DNA of 64,000 bases from Lactuca virosa (GCA_928212115.1 CAKMRJ010005745.1:218261558-218325557), one strand, 5' to 3'; counted from the first letter of the stretch, positions 32,509 to 45,981 are shown. Numbers and translations: made by a program. The notes: a model not told the origin generated them from the sequence alone.

Positions 32509-35464
32509 TGTAACACCCCAAAATTTTCAAAACATTTTCATGCTATGGTTTTAAAAACATTCGGGTATTAACCCATATTTAACAAAAACCGGTCCCACAA
32601 AAAACCTTTATAAATTAAAAACAATGGGTGTTATCATTAAGCATCAATACAACCATAGCAAGCAAATAAGAATTACATCAATACAATTAATAAGGAACTT
32701 AACAAGTTCCACTCCATTCTCTATCACTTGACTTCTAGCTTCTATCTATCATTCTCTCTTCTTAAGTGTAACCTGAGATACATGGCATTAAAAAAAATAC
32801 ATAAGACAATAGTGTCTCGTGAGCTACGTGGGTTTGAGACCCAAAATATTTATCACATTTTCATCAAAAATGTTTCATATTTGCAAAACATAGTTTTAGA
32901 CCATAAAACATTCTCAAGCATTTTCAAGGAAAACTCATTTCATACATGTTATAAATATCATTTCATATCTTCTCATTTCATTTCCTTTTATTTCATTTCA
33001 AAAGCCATATTTCTATATTTTATTTTCTTTTATCATTAAGGGCTAATTCCAGTATTATACCGTTGTCATTTTTATACTTAGGGTCTACGTCCAATAAAGG
33101 AACCACTCCCAAGTCTAGACCAAGGTGGAAAGAACAAATCAATCCACCAAGGCATCATTTCCATTAGGACATCTATCTCGCGAAGGGGAGGTGCCACCCC
33201 GATAGATTCCTCTAGTGCCTATTACGAGGTATCATGGTCGGGGCATTTTTCATTTCATTACTTTCGAGTTCTTTTCATTACTTTCCATTCCTTTTCATTA
33301 CTTCACATTTCTTTTCATTACTTTCCATGCTTTACACATTTCATACATAAGTATCATAAAATCATTTCAAAAGTAAAGCATCTATATTTCAAAAACATTT
33401 CAAACATATTTTCAAAACATTCGATCTTACAAAACGTTCTTTTCTTTCAAAAACATTCTTGCCTTTAAGGCACTCTTTCAAAATACCCTTTCCAAAAACA
33501 TTTGACGCTTTCCTTTCAAAACATTTCATATATCAAAGCATTGAATTTCATTATCATAAAATCATTTTTTCCATGTACCCCAAAGTGGGAAAAATGCCAA
33601 CACGTACTCACCTCAATCACACATAGGTTAGCTAGTGCTCTTCTAGTTCCTTTCCCTATAGCAACCCTCTTCGAACACTACATACACCATATATAGACAT
33701 AAGTCATTAAAATGACCAAAATACCCCTCAAAGGTTCACATACTAAATTTTATTTCTTCATACTATTCCTTATGAAAAACTATGAACGTAGGCGAAAACC
33801 GCACGTAAATCCGAGTCCGTATGCAAAAGTTATGAAAGAAACAAGAAAATCTCCAAATCAGGGATTTACGCGGGCCGTGTAAATTAAAGCTTGCATTTAC
33901 ACGGGCCATGTTTTCATGTCTGGACACACCCAAAACTCTATTTTTCTCATAATAACACCCTACTTTGCATAGTTCTTGAAGACCCTTTTCCCATTCACTT
34001 TGTACCATTTATTTAGGTTCTCACACATGTTTAGGAGGTGTTTTATCATCTTAAAACACTCCACTTAATCCATTAAGTGTTCATCAAAACCTTAAGATCA
34101 TGATGATCCTCAAGTGTTTAGAAGAAGAGTGAACCATTTTTCACTTGAACATTCCAAAGCTCACAAGGTTTGTTCCCAACTTATTGAAAACTCAAGTAAA
34201 TGATGTCAAGCATATAAAACCCCCATTAATCTTATTGGAAATGCCCAATCTAACTATGGAATTCTCAATTCCATTCCATGTTCCAAAATTTCCCTTGGGT
34301 CATAACAATCACTAGAGATGCATATTTGCTAACCTTCCTTCATGTTTATGTTTGACTATCACCTCTTGAGTGTCAATTCATGTTCATGAATATCATTCAC
34401 TTATATGAGATTCATTATGAAATTATCAATAGATTTCCCAAAATTCCCTTATGGCCAATTATTCCATAAATTCAACTATAGACCACTCAATCCTTCATGT
34501 TCTTGCATTCAAATCATGTTGTTAGTATCAACTCATGATTATGAGTATCATATACTCTTCAAATGCTCATATTCAAAGGATTCCATTATTTCATCATAAT
34601 TTTCCCCAAAATAATCTAAATTCCTTGTTTATGCAACATTCTCCCATGATAGATTTGTTTGAGCATTCCAATAGGATTTATTGCTTCTAAACATCATCTA
34701 GATCATTGAATCCATTCCAATCTAACATATAAACATGAAATCCTCAATTTGAATTTCTAGGGTTCATGAGGGTTTTCACCCAAATCCTCAAATCCATCAA
34801 TAGGATGATTGAATTGAGATTGGGATCATCAAAACAACTCAAGGGATGTTAGAAAACCAAACCCTAACCATCAAATGAGATAAAAATTGTATATAACACC
34901 CAATCCATAGATGAAACTCGAATTCTACACTAAGGGAGGCAGAAAATATACCTTAAATCACTTGATTTCTTCACAACTTGCACCAAATGAACCAAGAAAG
35001 CTTGAGATTGAATCCTAGGGTTTTTCCTTATGTTTGAATTGCCATTTCATAGTCTCCTTTCTTCTCTCTACGTTCTCCCTTGGCTGGAAATGAAGAGAGT
35101 GCACATTTATTTCAGAATTTTCACATTTGATCCCTCTAATTTGCTCCTTTTGTCCAAAACTCACTAAACCTCAATATTTATGATTTTAACTTAGGTTTTT
35201 ACATAATAAGCCCACATCCATGCATTATGTAACCTTTTTAGTCCATCCCATTACTTTAGTTAACCCCTTAGGTCAACTTACGTTTCCAACTTGGCACTTT
35301 TGGTCCTTTAACTTTTAAAATGTTATTATGTTCACTTCTAAACTTCCAAACTTCTTATCAACTAATGATATGATTATCTCTTGATGATTTAACCATATAA
35401 ATAATTTTTAATTTATTTACTATATTAATTTAAGAACACAGTCTTAAATTTTTAGGATGTTACA
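32509..35464 (-). mobile_element. Solo LTR (Ty3/gypsy, 2956 bp), TSD ATAGT
   Basis: It is flanked by ATAGT at 32504-32508 and 35465-35469. Its ends, TGTAACACCCC and GGATGTTACA, are the reverse complement of the usual gypsy LTR ends, hence minus. There is no gag, pol, PBS or PPT. It has a TTTACGCGGGCCGTGTAAA-like palindrome pair (33855-33915), TATATA near 33690, a donor-like GAGGTGAGT near 33611 and repeats of CATTTCTTTTCATTAC (33250-33330). ORFs are AT-rich and unrecognised. Confidence 0.8.
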
Positions 35465-35469
35465 ATAGT

Positions 35470-36346
35470 GGAGATCATGATGCACAGGTGGCACAACATG
35501 AACACAAATGGTCCAACATCCATCATGGTGACACAAAATGGTGTAATCCTTGAGCAACACCAACTTCTGAGCATTCTTGAATGATCTTGAGCATCATAGA
35601 GGACTTCATATCATACTTAGCTCATCAGGGATACCATGGCTTATCAAGGAACCAAAATGGACCATCTTGCACCATGATGGTGCAACATGTGCAAGGATGG
35701 CACAACAGGCTTCAAGTATGGCGCAAGAACTTCTAGGTTGGAGCAACATCACCATATTGGCGCAACAAGGACATGCTTGGCGCAACAAGAACTTAATTGG
35801 AACAACAAGGCTTCTTTATGGAATAAGAGGGACTCTCCATGGCGCAAGAGGGATATACTTGGCATAAGAAGAAATGCCCTTGGCACAACAACATCCTTCT
35901 TGGTCCAACACTATATATCAGATGGCACAACAAGTTCCCTTGTTGCTCCATATCACTCAAGTGCTCCAAACCTCTTCCAGGTGCTCCAAACCCCCTTTGA
36001 TATGATCCCTTACTTTGGCACTTGATCCGTTCCTTTTTCATATGATCCATTTCCTTCTTTGATGATCCATTCCTTTGTCACATGCTCCATGAACCCCAAG
36101 TGCTCCATTGACTTCAATTGCTCCATGAGAATGCTCCAATTGCTCAAGTCACATTTAACACTAGGAATTTCATGTTAGATAGGAATTGGTAAATTTGTCT
36201 TACGTACCTTAATAAATTCGTAATTAGCTTACGACATCCATTTTCTTTATTGTGAACTGTATTTAGGATCCTAGCCTTGAACATTCATTTTGGGTTCAAA
36301 TATTAAAGATTTATATCACTAACTAAAATTGTGTCTCTTTATATAG
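35470..36346. repeat. Degenerate TTGGCGCAACAAG and TGCTCCA repeats upstream of copia B gag
   Basis: From about 35485 to 35930, TGGCRCAACA-like cores recur at roughly 20-40-bp intervals, at least ten times. From about 35945 to 36150, TGCTCCA and TGATCCA cores recur. It may be part of the copia A or B LTR or leader. No PBS was found, so ownership is open. Apparent ORFs at 35577-36050 follow the repeats. Confidence 0.55.
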
Positions 36347-37222
36347 ATGTTTGGAAATGGTGATCTCGCTACTACTCAATGGGCCCCTCAAACTCAAACT
36401 TCTCTCTTCTCTCGATTTTGTCAAAAGAGAAGCTCATTGGTCCCAACTACATGGACTGGATGAGAAACTTGAAGATGACTCTTCAATACGAGGGAAAAGA
36501 ATATGTCCTCAAAAAGCCTCTTGTTGAAATCGATCATTCCACCGCTACTCCGGAGGAAATCACTTCCTACAACAAACATTATGATGACGCCACAAAGGTT
36601 GCTTGCATCATGGTGGCCACTATGGCACCTGAGTTGGCCAAGTTCTATAAGGACTACTGGCCATATGAGATGAGTCTTGACCTTGTTGGTAAGTTCCATA
36701 AGAAGGCGAAACAAGAGGGCTAAGAAGTGGTCAAGTCTCTTATGGCATGCAAGCTTAAGGAAGGAGAATCAGTTTATGCTCACATACAGAAAATACAAAG
36801 GTGCGTGGAGTTACTCTAGAGGCTCAACGTTTTGTTCGATGAGGAGTTGGCCATTGACATGGTCCTTAACTCCTTGCCTCCTAGTTATGATCAATTCATT
36901 TTGACATACCACTTGAATAACACGAAGACGACATTGACCTAAATCCATAATTTGTTGACAACTACTAAGTCGAGGATGAAGAAAAATCATGTTCCTAGTA
37001 CAACAAATGCTCCTATCCTAGCCATTGGATCTGGAAAATGGAACAAGAGGAAGGCTCCTTCCTAATCCAACAAGAAAGGGAAGACCCATGCTGGAGGGTC
37101 TAGCATTGGGTCTAAGATGAAGCCCAACTTTTATGTTCATGAGATTAGTGATCCAAAAGAGGCTACTTGCTTCTACTGTAGCAAAAACGGTCATTGGATA
37201 AGAAGCTGCCCTAAATAAATGT
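36347..37222 (+). pseudogene. Copia B gag, first part
   Basis: ATG at 36347 (MFGNGDLATT) is followed by a frameshift near 36400 into a typical copia gag (LIGPNYMDWMRNLKMTL). Stops lie at 36721-36723, near 36820, 36941 and 37063. The nucleocapsid knuckle CFYCSKNGHWIRSC (37168-37209) is intact in form. A few codons later the frame is cut at 37223 by the gypsy array. Matching sequence resumes at 52804. Confidence 0.8.
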
Positions 37223-39330
37223 TGTAACATCTTATTTGAATTGTTCCCAATTTGAACTGGTGATCAGAGGGCTGGGTGTTATTAGGCTTCAGAACCTCGA
37301 GGGTTTGAGTTTGGACCCCATTTGGAGTTAGATAATGTATCTTGGTTGCTCGAGTATTCAGTGGGAGTTTTTAGACCAAAGGGTATTTTGATAATTTATC
37401 AGCTCGGACTTTTTTGGAAAGTAGACTATAATTCGTGATGTTGTAGGGCAAGAAGGAATTGATATAGTGTTGAACGTCTCGATACCTTTCCATAGATATA
37501 TGGATGGTCGGGATCGGGGTTGTATCGAGTGAGTTATGGTCTTCGGAAGAATTAGGGTTTTAGGAAAAGCTCTAGTACGTGGGGCGTACCGAAGAGAAAG
37601 GAACTATGTGAGGCGTAGCTAGGAACGTGTAGCGTATATGCAACGACTGGATCGGGGTGCGTGGTCTCGTACGCGGGGCGTACGAGAGGGTACGCTGAGC
37701 GTACGAGGGTCAGACTGAAAACCCTAAAATTCAAACTCGACACCTATTTAAACATCCTTAAGTCTTTAGGACTAAACCCTAATCCGCCTATAGAGCCTTA
37801 TTTCATCCCTTTACACCAGAGATACCTTGTGAGAGTGTTTTTGAGCTTAAAGAGTGTATTGTGGCCATTTTAGAGTTCATTCAAGAAGAAGGAAGTTCTA
37901 AGCAAGCTTGGAGTGGCATTGGGCTTCAAGAATCTGCATCTAGTTCACCTTGAAGAGCTTCTGGAGGTATAAAGCTTTGATCGTGCCATCTTATTCATTA
38001 AATCTAGCTAGGGTTTTCTATATTGTCCCTTTTAGTTGGTTTTGGAGTTGAGCCACTCCAGAGGCTGAAATGGTTAGATCTGAGCCTTGTGAGCATGTTA
38101 GATGCATAAAGGTGCTAGCTTGAAGAGCATCTAGACTCCATGCATGAGTTTGAAGCTTTAAATGAAGTCCTAATGTGAAGAATGAAGTTTTTAAGTCCCA
38201 TATAGCATGCAAGGGCATAAAGTTGCCAACTTTATGCCCTAGGACGTCTTAATGAGCTTAGATCTGAGTTTGGGACGTAAAGTCTTCAAGTATTAAGCAC
38301 TTAATGGATTTTGTGCATAAGCTGTTTGTACACTGAGCGTATAATGTAGTACGTTGCGCGTACAACCCTTTTCCCAATACGCTAAGCGTATAGAAGGGGT
38401 ACGTTGGGCGTACACTCTCAGGAAGAGTTGGGCCTTAGCGGACTTCGGACCTTTGGGCCCTAATGGTTTTGGGTCTGGATTTGCTGGTAGTTGGGCCTGA
38501 ATGTACCTTTGGGCCAATATTAGGATATTTGGGTATAATGGGCCTTGTGGCCCAATATAGAAATGGACTTCGCCTTATGGGCCTCTGTTTGGGCCATGTT
38601 TTGGACTAGGTTATTGTGGGTCTTCATGGGCCACTTGGGAACAGGGTTATGGACGAAGGAAATTATTGGGCTTTAGGATAAGGTCATTTAGAGAGGTTTG
38701 GGCCCAATTTGGAAAATTGGGCCATTGGTTGGTTAATTGGGGTTCCCGTGGCAGTATATTAAGACCATGAGGAGGTTCCTATGGCATTTGGTATAAGTCC
38801 TTGGAGGGTTTCCATGGCTTCCTAGTATGTTTACTTGTTTAGCTCGTATGATATTTCCATGATTAGTGTAGACCGTGTGGAGGTTACCGCGACAATTAGC
38901 CAAGACCACGTGGGGGTTCCATTAGCGGCTAGTAAAGACCACGCGGGGGTTTCTCGTGGCACTTTGTGTAAGACCTTGGAAGGTTTCCACGGCATCCCTA
39001 TATGTTTATATCTGTGGCTTATATGGTTTATGTAGTTTTCATAGCTCATATGGATTATGTGATTATGTGGTTTGTGTGGGGTATGCTCTGGGGAACTCAC
39101 TAAGCTTCGTGCTTACAGTTTTGTTTATTGTTTCAGGTATCATCGATTTGGAAAGAAAGGGCCCGGCTCGATCGCAGCGCATACACCCATGTTTTCCGCA
39201 TTGAATGATTTTGGGATGAAATCTGATAAATGTTTTAATTAATGATGTTTTGGATGTTTGGAATAAATGATATCTATGTTTTGACTATATTAAAAATGAA
39301 ATTTTTACCCTTGATTTTTGGGTCGTTACA
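37223..39330 (+). repeat. LTR1 of tandem array (2108 bp)
   Basis: TGTAACATC to GGTCGTTACA. Compared with LTR2 it lacks about 340 bp at 38741 (matching about 45070-45390), which includes the donor-like site. GTACGC palindromes lie at 37575-37712 next to TATTTAAA (37745-37752) and again at 38326-38420. Its 5' part is the most divergent of the three; its 3' part is close to LTR2. Confidence 0.9.
37575..37752 (+). promoter_or_regulatory. GTACGC palindrome cluster and TATA-like box, LTR1
   Basis: Copies such as GTACGCGGGGCGTAC and GTACGCTGAGCGTAC end about 40 bases before TATTTAAA. The equivalent clusters are 43870-44068 in LTR2 and 50625-50818 in LTR3. Confidence 0.55.
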
Positions 39331-39332
39331 AG

Positions 39333-39345
39333 TTGGTATCAGAGC
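39333..39345 (+). other. Primer-binding site, int1
   Basis: TTGGTATCAGAGC follows LTR1 after two bases. The second copy follows LTR2 at about 45984. Confidence 0.9.
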
Positions 39346-40170
39346 CTTGGTTTGAGGGATTCGTACATACTTCCGGGTGTGTCTGAACTTAAACTGAGGA
39401 TCTGTAAAGTTTTCAAAAGAAAAATGTTTTCAAGGAAAAAGTATTCTAAAATAAAAAGGGTGTGGTGCATGCAATCGGTCGAGCTCAAGTAAGTTTCCTA
39501 GAATACCCATATATGTTATATGTTATGACTTAGTTTTTGAATCTGAGAATCACATGTTAGATAGGGTTAGGAGAGATGCCTTTATATGTAGTATGAGCTG
39601 GTAGACTTGCATGCTAGTGCTGAGTAGTCAGCGATAGATTGGCCTGATATGTGATGCTGGTAGCCTTGGGAATATTGGACGCCATGCTAAAATGAGAATG
39701 ATTATTGGTATTGATAGCTGCTAGGTGTATGTTTTAAAAATTATATACGGTTAGGATCTTATAGCCTTAGAATGATTGGTTTGGCTCGTCTCATGTTCTG
39801 TGTACAATTTGCATGCATAAGGTAGCCGGCAGTGAGGATGGATGGATGTGGATAGCATGAGTTGTGGTATGTGGGCTGAATGTTCTATGATAGTTTTTTG
39901 GATTGGAGTGCTACTACACGAATGTTGCTTGCTCTGTGCTTTGTGGAACTCTTCAATGATGAGAGTCAGCTACAAAGTGAATATGACTATATTCAGGAGG
40001 TGGATGGCTGGTATCATGAGGAGTTCCTCAACAGCTGATGGCAAGGCGAGGTTGGGAACCTAGGGGGAGCCTAGGAGTTGCTTTGGTGAGTATTGTGTTG
40101 TTGTTTAGCGGATATTTGGTGCACCTGTGGAGTAAATGACTTAGAGGATTCGGGAGGATTGCTGAGGAAA

Positions 40171-40229
40171 GTATGGATATGTGTGGAAGGTAGTATGGGC
40201 CCGTACTACTGAAAGCACAGGATTCATAC
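40171..40229 (+). other. Structured leader element, copy B
   Basis: Outer stem GTATGGAT (40171-40178) with ATTCATAC (40222-40229), eight pairs including one G-U. The inner palindrome GTAGTATGGGCCCGTACTAC is at 40190-40209. Confidence 0.65.
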
Positions 40230-40314
40230 TCGAAATGGTGAGAGTCTTGGAGAATCTAAGAAGCTTATGGGAAGGAGAGTTCTTGGTTATGCTCTGATAG
40301 TGAGGATATCTGCT

Positions 40315-41240
40315 TTGCTAGATGAAGATGAGCACACATGACGAAGGACTAGGGTTTGGTCCCAACTCCGGTGGTGAGCCAGTTAGTGGAAGGACTGCCA
40401 GGATTATGAGTTCGCCTTGGATCTCTTGTATCAGGCGGCAGGGGTTGATTGTGCGAATTATTATGCTTTGGGATTGGAGACTATGTCCTGGGAGTAGTTT
40501 GTAGCTGGCTTGGAGCATAGGTTGCTCCAACTATTGCAGTTCAGCCGTGACGATTGAGCTAGTGAGCATGTCGGGGTTCGAGACCCTGAATGATATGGAT
40601 CCCAGAGCCGAGGGCGGAAAATTGATTAGGAGTACCTTGATGAGAGAGGTTCAGGTCAGATGAATTTATTGGTGGATCTCGGGCGGAGACCCAAGAAGTT
40701 CAGATCAGCTTTTGAGAGGCCAACAGGTCGGGTTCAGTGCAACGCTTGTGGAAACTGCACGATGGAGGTTCGTTAGAAGGGTTTGGATTGTCATTGGGAT
40801 CGGAAGGAAGTGTTACACCATGTCCTCAGGGTGGTCGAGGTAACACAGGAGGAGGAGGAGGTCAGGATTCCTACAGATGTTTGTGGAGATGCTATCTTCT
40901 GGCATTTCCGATGGATATCGGGAATTTGCATCGCTTTGGACTTATGATAAGTTAGATCTCGGGTCGGTCCAGTGCTATAGTCTGAGTTAGCAAGGGTTGT
41001 CAGATGCCAGTCAGCATGCCGAAGAATCTTTGAGAAATCTTCAGACGGACGTATCTTGCGGAGCGGGTTCCGCATGTACCGTGATTGATCTGAGTCGTTG
41101 TTGGAATCTGTTTAGTGATGTGGGTTGCTACAGGTGTAGCAGGTTGGGCAACGTTAGCAGCGATTTCCTACAAGGGCAAGCCCGTTATATTTTCGTTGTG
41201 ATCAGGTGGGCGACAAGGAGGTCGACTGTCTGATGATCAG
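40315..41240 (+). pseudogene. Gag remnant, int1
   Basis: The reading frame is heavily broken. The clearest part is a nucleocapsid remnant at about 41124-41240: CYRCSRLGN, with a later frame giving FRCDQVGDKEVDC, which resembles paired CCHC knuckles with several key residues changed. Upstream gag similarity is weak. No protease or pol follows. Confidence 0.55.
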
Positions 41241-42110
41241 AGAGGAGCAGTGAGTGCACCTGCTCCAGTTATTTTAGGGTTGTTATCTCTATTGGTGGAT
41301 GAGTTAATTATATTCAAGAAGGGGTTACATGTCAACTGCATATCATGAATCTTTGGTGGAATAGTACGAGGTCGTACCATTATAAGTAGCAGATTCCCAG
41401 TGTTCGGATGTCATCTTGGGTAGTCGGGGTTGGATCGAGGGCTTGTACGAGGTAATCATGATTAGGTTTCAGTAGCCTTAGTATTTTGTGCTTGGAAAGA
41501 GCATTCGGGATTGCTGAGGGAAGAGAGAGAGTTGCTGCTGAAGTTTTGGTTGGACTATCCGTCCTTCGGACTTCGAGATCTGAGCGTGATATCATTTTTT
41601 TTAGCATCTGGAGTCATTGATGTTGTTGGGATTCAAGAAGTGTTACCTGGTTTTCAGGAATTGTGTTTTTTTGGGAAGGGTTACTTATGGTGCACTAGTG
41701 TGGTAGACACCGGTCGTCAGCAGATTGATCATTGGAACGAAAGAAGGACTGGGAATCCTTCAATTTTCATGTGCCAAGCAGACTTAGTTGAATCTATGTG
41801 GGGGAGAGTCGTCCAAGTATTCAGGACTGGGGCAGGTATGGGACCGGGATGAGTTTCTCATCCTCATCGAGGAAAATGGCGGCCCAAGTGGCTATTTAGT
41901 TTGAGGGTTGTGTGAGCTTGGAGTTCGATAAAACTTCCCATCATGTGAATCGTGTCTTCTTGGGGCTTGATAGCAGAATATGGGGAAGCAGGTTGGGGCT
42001 CCAGTCATGAATTGAGTTCAATTCGGTTGTTTGGCCGATTGCGTGGTCGACTCTGTATGCGTTTCGAATTGATAGATTAGGGGTAAGACATTGGGTTGCG
42101 GTTGTGTTAG
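41241..42110 (+). other. Non-coding region of int1 after gag
   Basis: No domain was recognised. ORFs of up to 113 codons here lack family motifs and have broken counterparts in int2. Confidence 0.5.
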
Positions 42111-42545
42111 GATGAAAGTGTTGTAAGACTACGGGGGAGCCGTATCATTCACTAAGGGTCAGTTGGGGTGAAAGTGTTGTAAGACTACGGGGGAGCCGTA
42201 GTATTTACTAATGTTCGGTTGGGGTGAATGTGTTGTAAGACTACGGGGGAGTCGTAGCATTCACTAATGGTCAGTTGGGGTGAAAGTGTTGTAAGACTAC
42301 GGGGGAGCCGTAGCATTCACTAATGGTCAGTTGGGGTGAAAGTGTTGTAAGACTACGGGGGAGCCGTAGCATTCGCTAATGGTCAGTTAGGGTGAAAGTG
42401 TTGTAAGACTACGGGGGAGCCGTAGCATTCACTAGTAGTCAGATAGTGTGGAGAGTGTTGTAAGATTGCGGAGAATCTGTAGCATTCACCAGCATTCAGA
42501 TAGTGCGCGAAGTGCAGAAAGACTACAGGGTAGCTGTGGCATTCA
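42111..42545 (+). repeat. 56-bp hairpin minisatellite, int1
   Basis: Seven units start with TTGTAAGAC at 42121, 42177, 42233, 42289, 42345, 42401 and about 42458, with one degenerate unit near 42514. Each contains CTACGG-GGGAG-CCGTAG, a small hairpin. A further outlying copy with CTACAG and CTGGTAG lies near 42660. Confidence 0.9.
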
Positions 42546-43516
42546 TGGATTCGTTTAGATGACTTAGGCCAAGGTGGGCCAGTTCACAAGGTTGTGAGTA
42601 AGTTACAACGCAACTGGAATCGGGAAACGGTAGGTCGAAGGAGACCAGGCATGATGTAAGACTACAGTTATTCTGGTAGCATTCACCTTATGCGTCGGAT
42701 TCAGTGACGACAGGTTGTCAGCTTATCATGATCGGATGGATCAAAAGGATTGAAGGAGACTTGAGTGGTGGTTTAGATAGAGCAGTTATTGTTAAACGAG
42801 GTATCCTTCGGAGGTCGCGTGGGACGAATGCAAGGTTGCTTGCTGGCTCAGCAACCGGGCAAGAATCCGATATTTCGGATGTGGGCAGATAAGTTGGATC
42901 CATGGAGGCCTCAGTTGCTGAGAAAAACAGCTATGAGGCAGTGCATTGTTCCGAGTAGTGGTAGTGATTTGGGATTCTTATGGGAGTAGCTTGTGGGCTG
43001 GGAGGTGCCAAGCCTCTTACATAAGGATTAAATGATCTCGGAACACTTGATTTGACCTTATTGCACAACTCTTGTCTGAGTCTTAATCATTGTAGGGATA
43101 AGACTCCTACTCGAAGGATTATTTGGACTATCTGTTAAGACGGGCTTTCGGCATCTGGACGTGGTAAGTGAATTCATCCGGTTGGTAACACCGAGATAAT
43201 TAGGACCGGAAGTGGTTGTTCGATCAGTTATCCGCGAAGGAAAATTTTATGGTACGGTTCTAGTGTGGGAGCTCTGTCGAGGAGTCAAACCAATGTGAGG
43301 TCTCGGGATATGGGGATGCAGGAGTAGTTTCCTACATGAGACAAAGGATTCGTCCTTCGCTGGGATTAGAGAGAGAGTCTGGTTTGGTTGGTTTCGGGTG
43401 CATTGAGAAGGCTATAGTTATTCCCAGGTTGTGGAGGTATTGACCAAATTATTGGATGTGTTAGGGAAGGTAAGGACGGATTTCGAGGACGAAATCTAAT
43501 TCAAGTGGGGGAGAGT
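42546..43516 (+). other. Int1 3' region and PPT
   Basis: No coding domain was found. It ends in AGTGGGGGAGAGT (43504-43516), the PPT directly before LTR2. The preceding GGACGAAAT block is common just upstream of the PPT in chromovirus-like elements. Confidence 0.6.
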
Positions 43517-45981
43517 TGTAACATCCTATTCGAATTGTTCCCAATTTGAATTGGTGATCAGAGGGTTGGGTGTTATCAGGCTTCAGAACCTCGAGGGTTT
43601 AATTTTAGACCCTATTTGGAGTTAGATAATGTATTTTGGTTGCTAGGGTATTCAGTAGGAGTTTTTGGACCAAAGGGTATTTCGATAATTTATCAGCTCG
43701 GACTTTTATGGAAAGTAGACTATAGTTCGTGATGTTGTAGGGCAGGCAGGAATTGATATTAGTGTTGAGCGTCTCGATACCTTTCTACAAATACATGGAT
43801 GGCCGAGATCGGGGTTGTATCGAGTGAGTTATGGTCTTCAAAAGAATTAGGGTTTTGGGAAAAGCTCTAGTATAGGGGCGTACCAAGGTGGTACACACGG
43901 CGTACCAAAGAGAAAGGAACTACACGAGGCGTAGATAGGAACGCGTAGCGTATATGCGAGGACTGGATCAGCGTGCGCGGCCTCGTACATGGGGCGTACG
44001 AGAAGGTACGTTGAGCGTACGAGGGTCATTCTGAAAACCCTAAAATTCGGACTTGGCCCCTATTTAAACATCCTTAAGTCTTTAGGACTAAACCCTAATC
44101 TACCTGTAGAGCTTCATTTCATCCCTTTATACAAGAGATACCTTGTGAGAGTGTTTTTTAGCTTAAGGAGTGTATTGTGGCCATTTTAGAGTTCATTCAA
44201 GAAGAAGGAAGTGCTAAGCAAGCTTAGAGTGGCATTGGGCTTCAAGAATCTATATCTAGTTCACCTTGAAGAGCTTCTGGAGGTATAAAGCTTTGATTTT
44301 TCCATCTTATTCATTAGATATAGTTAGGGTTTTCTATATTGTCCCTTTTAGTTGGTTTTGGACCTTCTCTTGAGAGTTGAGCCACTCCAGAGGCTGAAAT
44401 GGTTAGATCTGAGCCTTGTGAGCATGTTAGGTGCATCAAGGTGTTAGCTTGAAGAGCATCTACACTCCATGCATGAGTTTGAAGCTTTAAATGAAGTACT
44501 AATGTGAAGAATGAAGTTTTTAAGTCCCATATAGCATGCAAGGGCATAAAGTTGCAAACTTTATGCCCTGGGACGTCTTAATGAGCTTAGATCTGAGTTT
44601 GGGACGTAAAGTCTTCAAGTATTAAGCACTTAATGGATTTTGTGCATAACCTGTTTGTACGTTGGGCGTACAATGTAGTACGTTGCCCGTACAACCCTTT
44701 GCCAGTACGCTAAGCGTACAGAAGGGGTACGCTAGGCGTACGCTCTCAGGAAGACTTAGGCCTTAGCGGACTTCGGGCCTTTGGGCCCTAATGGTTTTGG
44801 ATCTGGATTTGCTGGTAGTTGGGCCTGAATGTACCTTTGGACCAATATTGGGATAGTTGGGTCTAATGGGCCTTGTGGCCCAATATAGAAATGGACTTCG
44901 CATTATGGGCCTCGGTTTGGGCCATGTCTTGGACTAGGTTGTTGTGGGCCTTCGTGGGCTAATTGGGAACAGGGTTATGGACTAAGGAAATTATTGGGCT
45001 TTAGGATAAGGTCTATTAGAGAGGTTTGGGACCAATTTGGAAAATTGAGCCATTGGTTGATTAATTGGTCTTTGGGCCTTTCAGATTATAGTGTGGGGAA
45101 AAGTATTGGACAAGGATAGGTTAGGGGTAAGATGGTCTTTTTACCCCGGGTATGATGTGATACGTACGGATTAGAACTCAATTGCTAATTGAGTGTTAAC
45201 TGATATTGCTAGCTCTGGGAAGTGGACAGGGCAGCAGCTACGGATTTCGTTCGGGAAGCATCTGCATTCGAGGTGAGTCTTCTCACCATACCAATGGGTC
45301 TAAGGCACCAAGGCCGGCCCATTTAATGTTATATGGATTGATAGTTGGTTATGTGAAATGTCGCTAGGACATTTGTATGGAAGTCCCCGGGGGGTTCCCG
45401 TGGCAGTATATTAAGACCATGAGGAGGTTCCTATGGCATTTGGTATAAGTCCTTGGAGGGTTCCATGACTTCCTAGTATGTTTACTTGTTTAGCTCGTAT
45501 GATATTTCCATGATTAGTGTAGACCGTGTGGAGGTTCCCGCGACAATTAGCCAAGACCACGTGGGGGTTCCATTAGCGGCTAGTAAAGACCACGCGGGGG
45601 TTTCCCGTGACACTTTGTGTAAGACCTTGGAAGGTTTCCACGGCATCCCTATAAGTTTATATCTATGGCTTATATGGTTTATGTAGCTTTCATAGCTCAT
45701 ATGGATTATGTGATTATGTGGTTTGTGTGGGGTATGCTCTGGGGAACTCACTAAGCTTCGTGCTTACAGTTTTGTTTATTGTTTCAGGTATCATCGATTT
45801 GGAAAGAAAGGGCCCGGCTCGATCGCAGCGCATACACCCATGTTTTCCGCATTGAATGATTTTGGTATGAAATCTGATAAATGTTTTAATTAATGATGTT
45901 TTGGATGTTTGGAATAAATGATATCTATGTTTTGACTATATTAAAAATGAAATTTTTACCCTTGATTTTCGGGTCGTTACA
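43517..45981 (+). repeat. LTR2 of tandem array (2465 bp)
   Basis: Its 5' part is close to LTR3 and its 3' part closer to LTR1, as expected of a recombinant middle LTR. It has GTACGC clusters at 43870-44020 and 44655-44745, TATTTAAA at 44061, a donor-like GAGGTGAGT (GT at 45273) and an acceptor-like TTGTTTCAG (to 45787). Confidence 0.9.

Noticed and set aside
42111..42545. CRISPR array
   Set aside because: Repeats are contiguous 56-bp tandem units without unique spacers, inside a plant retroelement.
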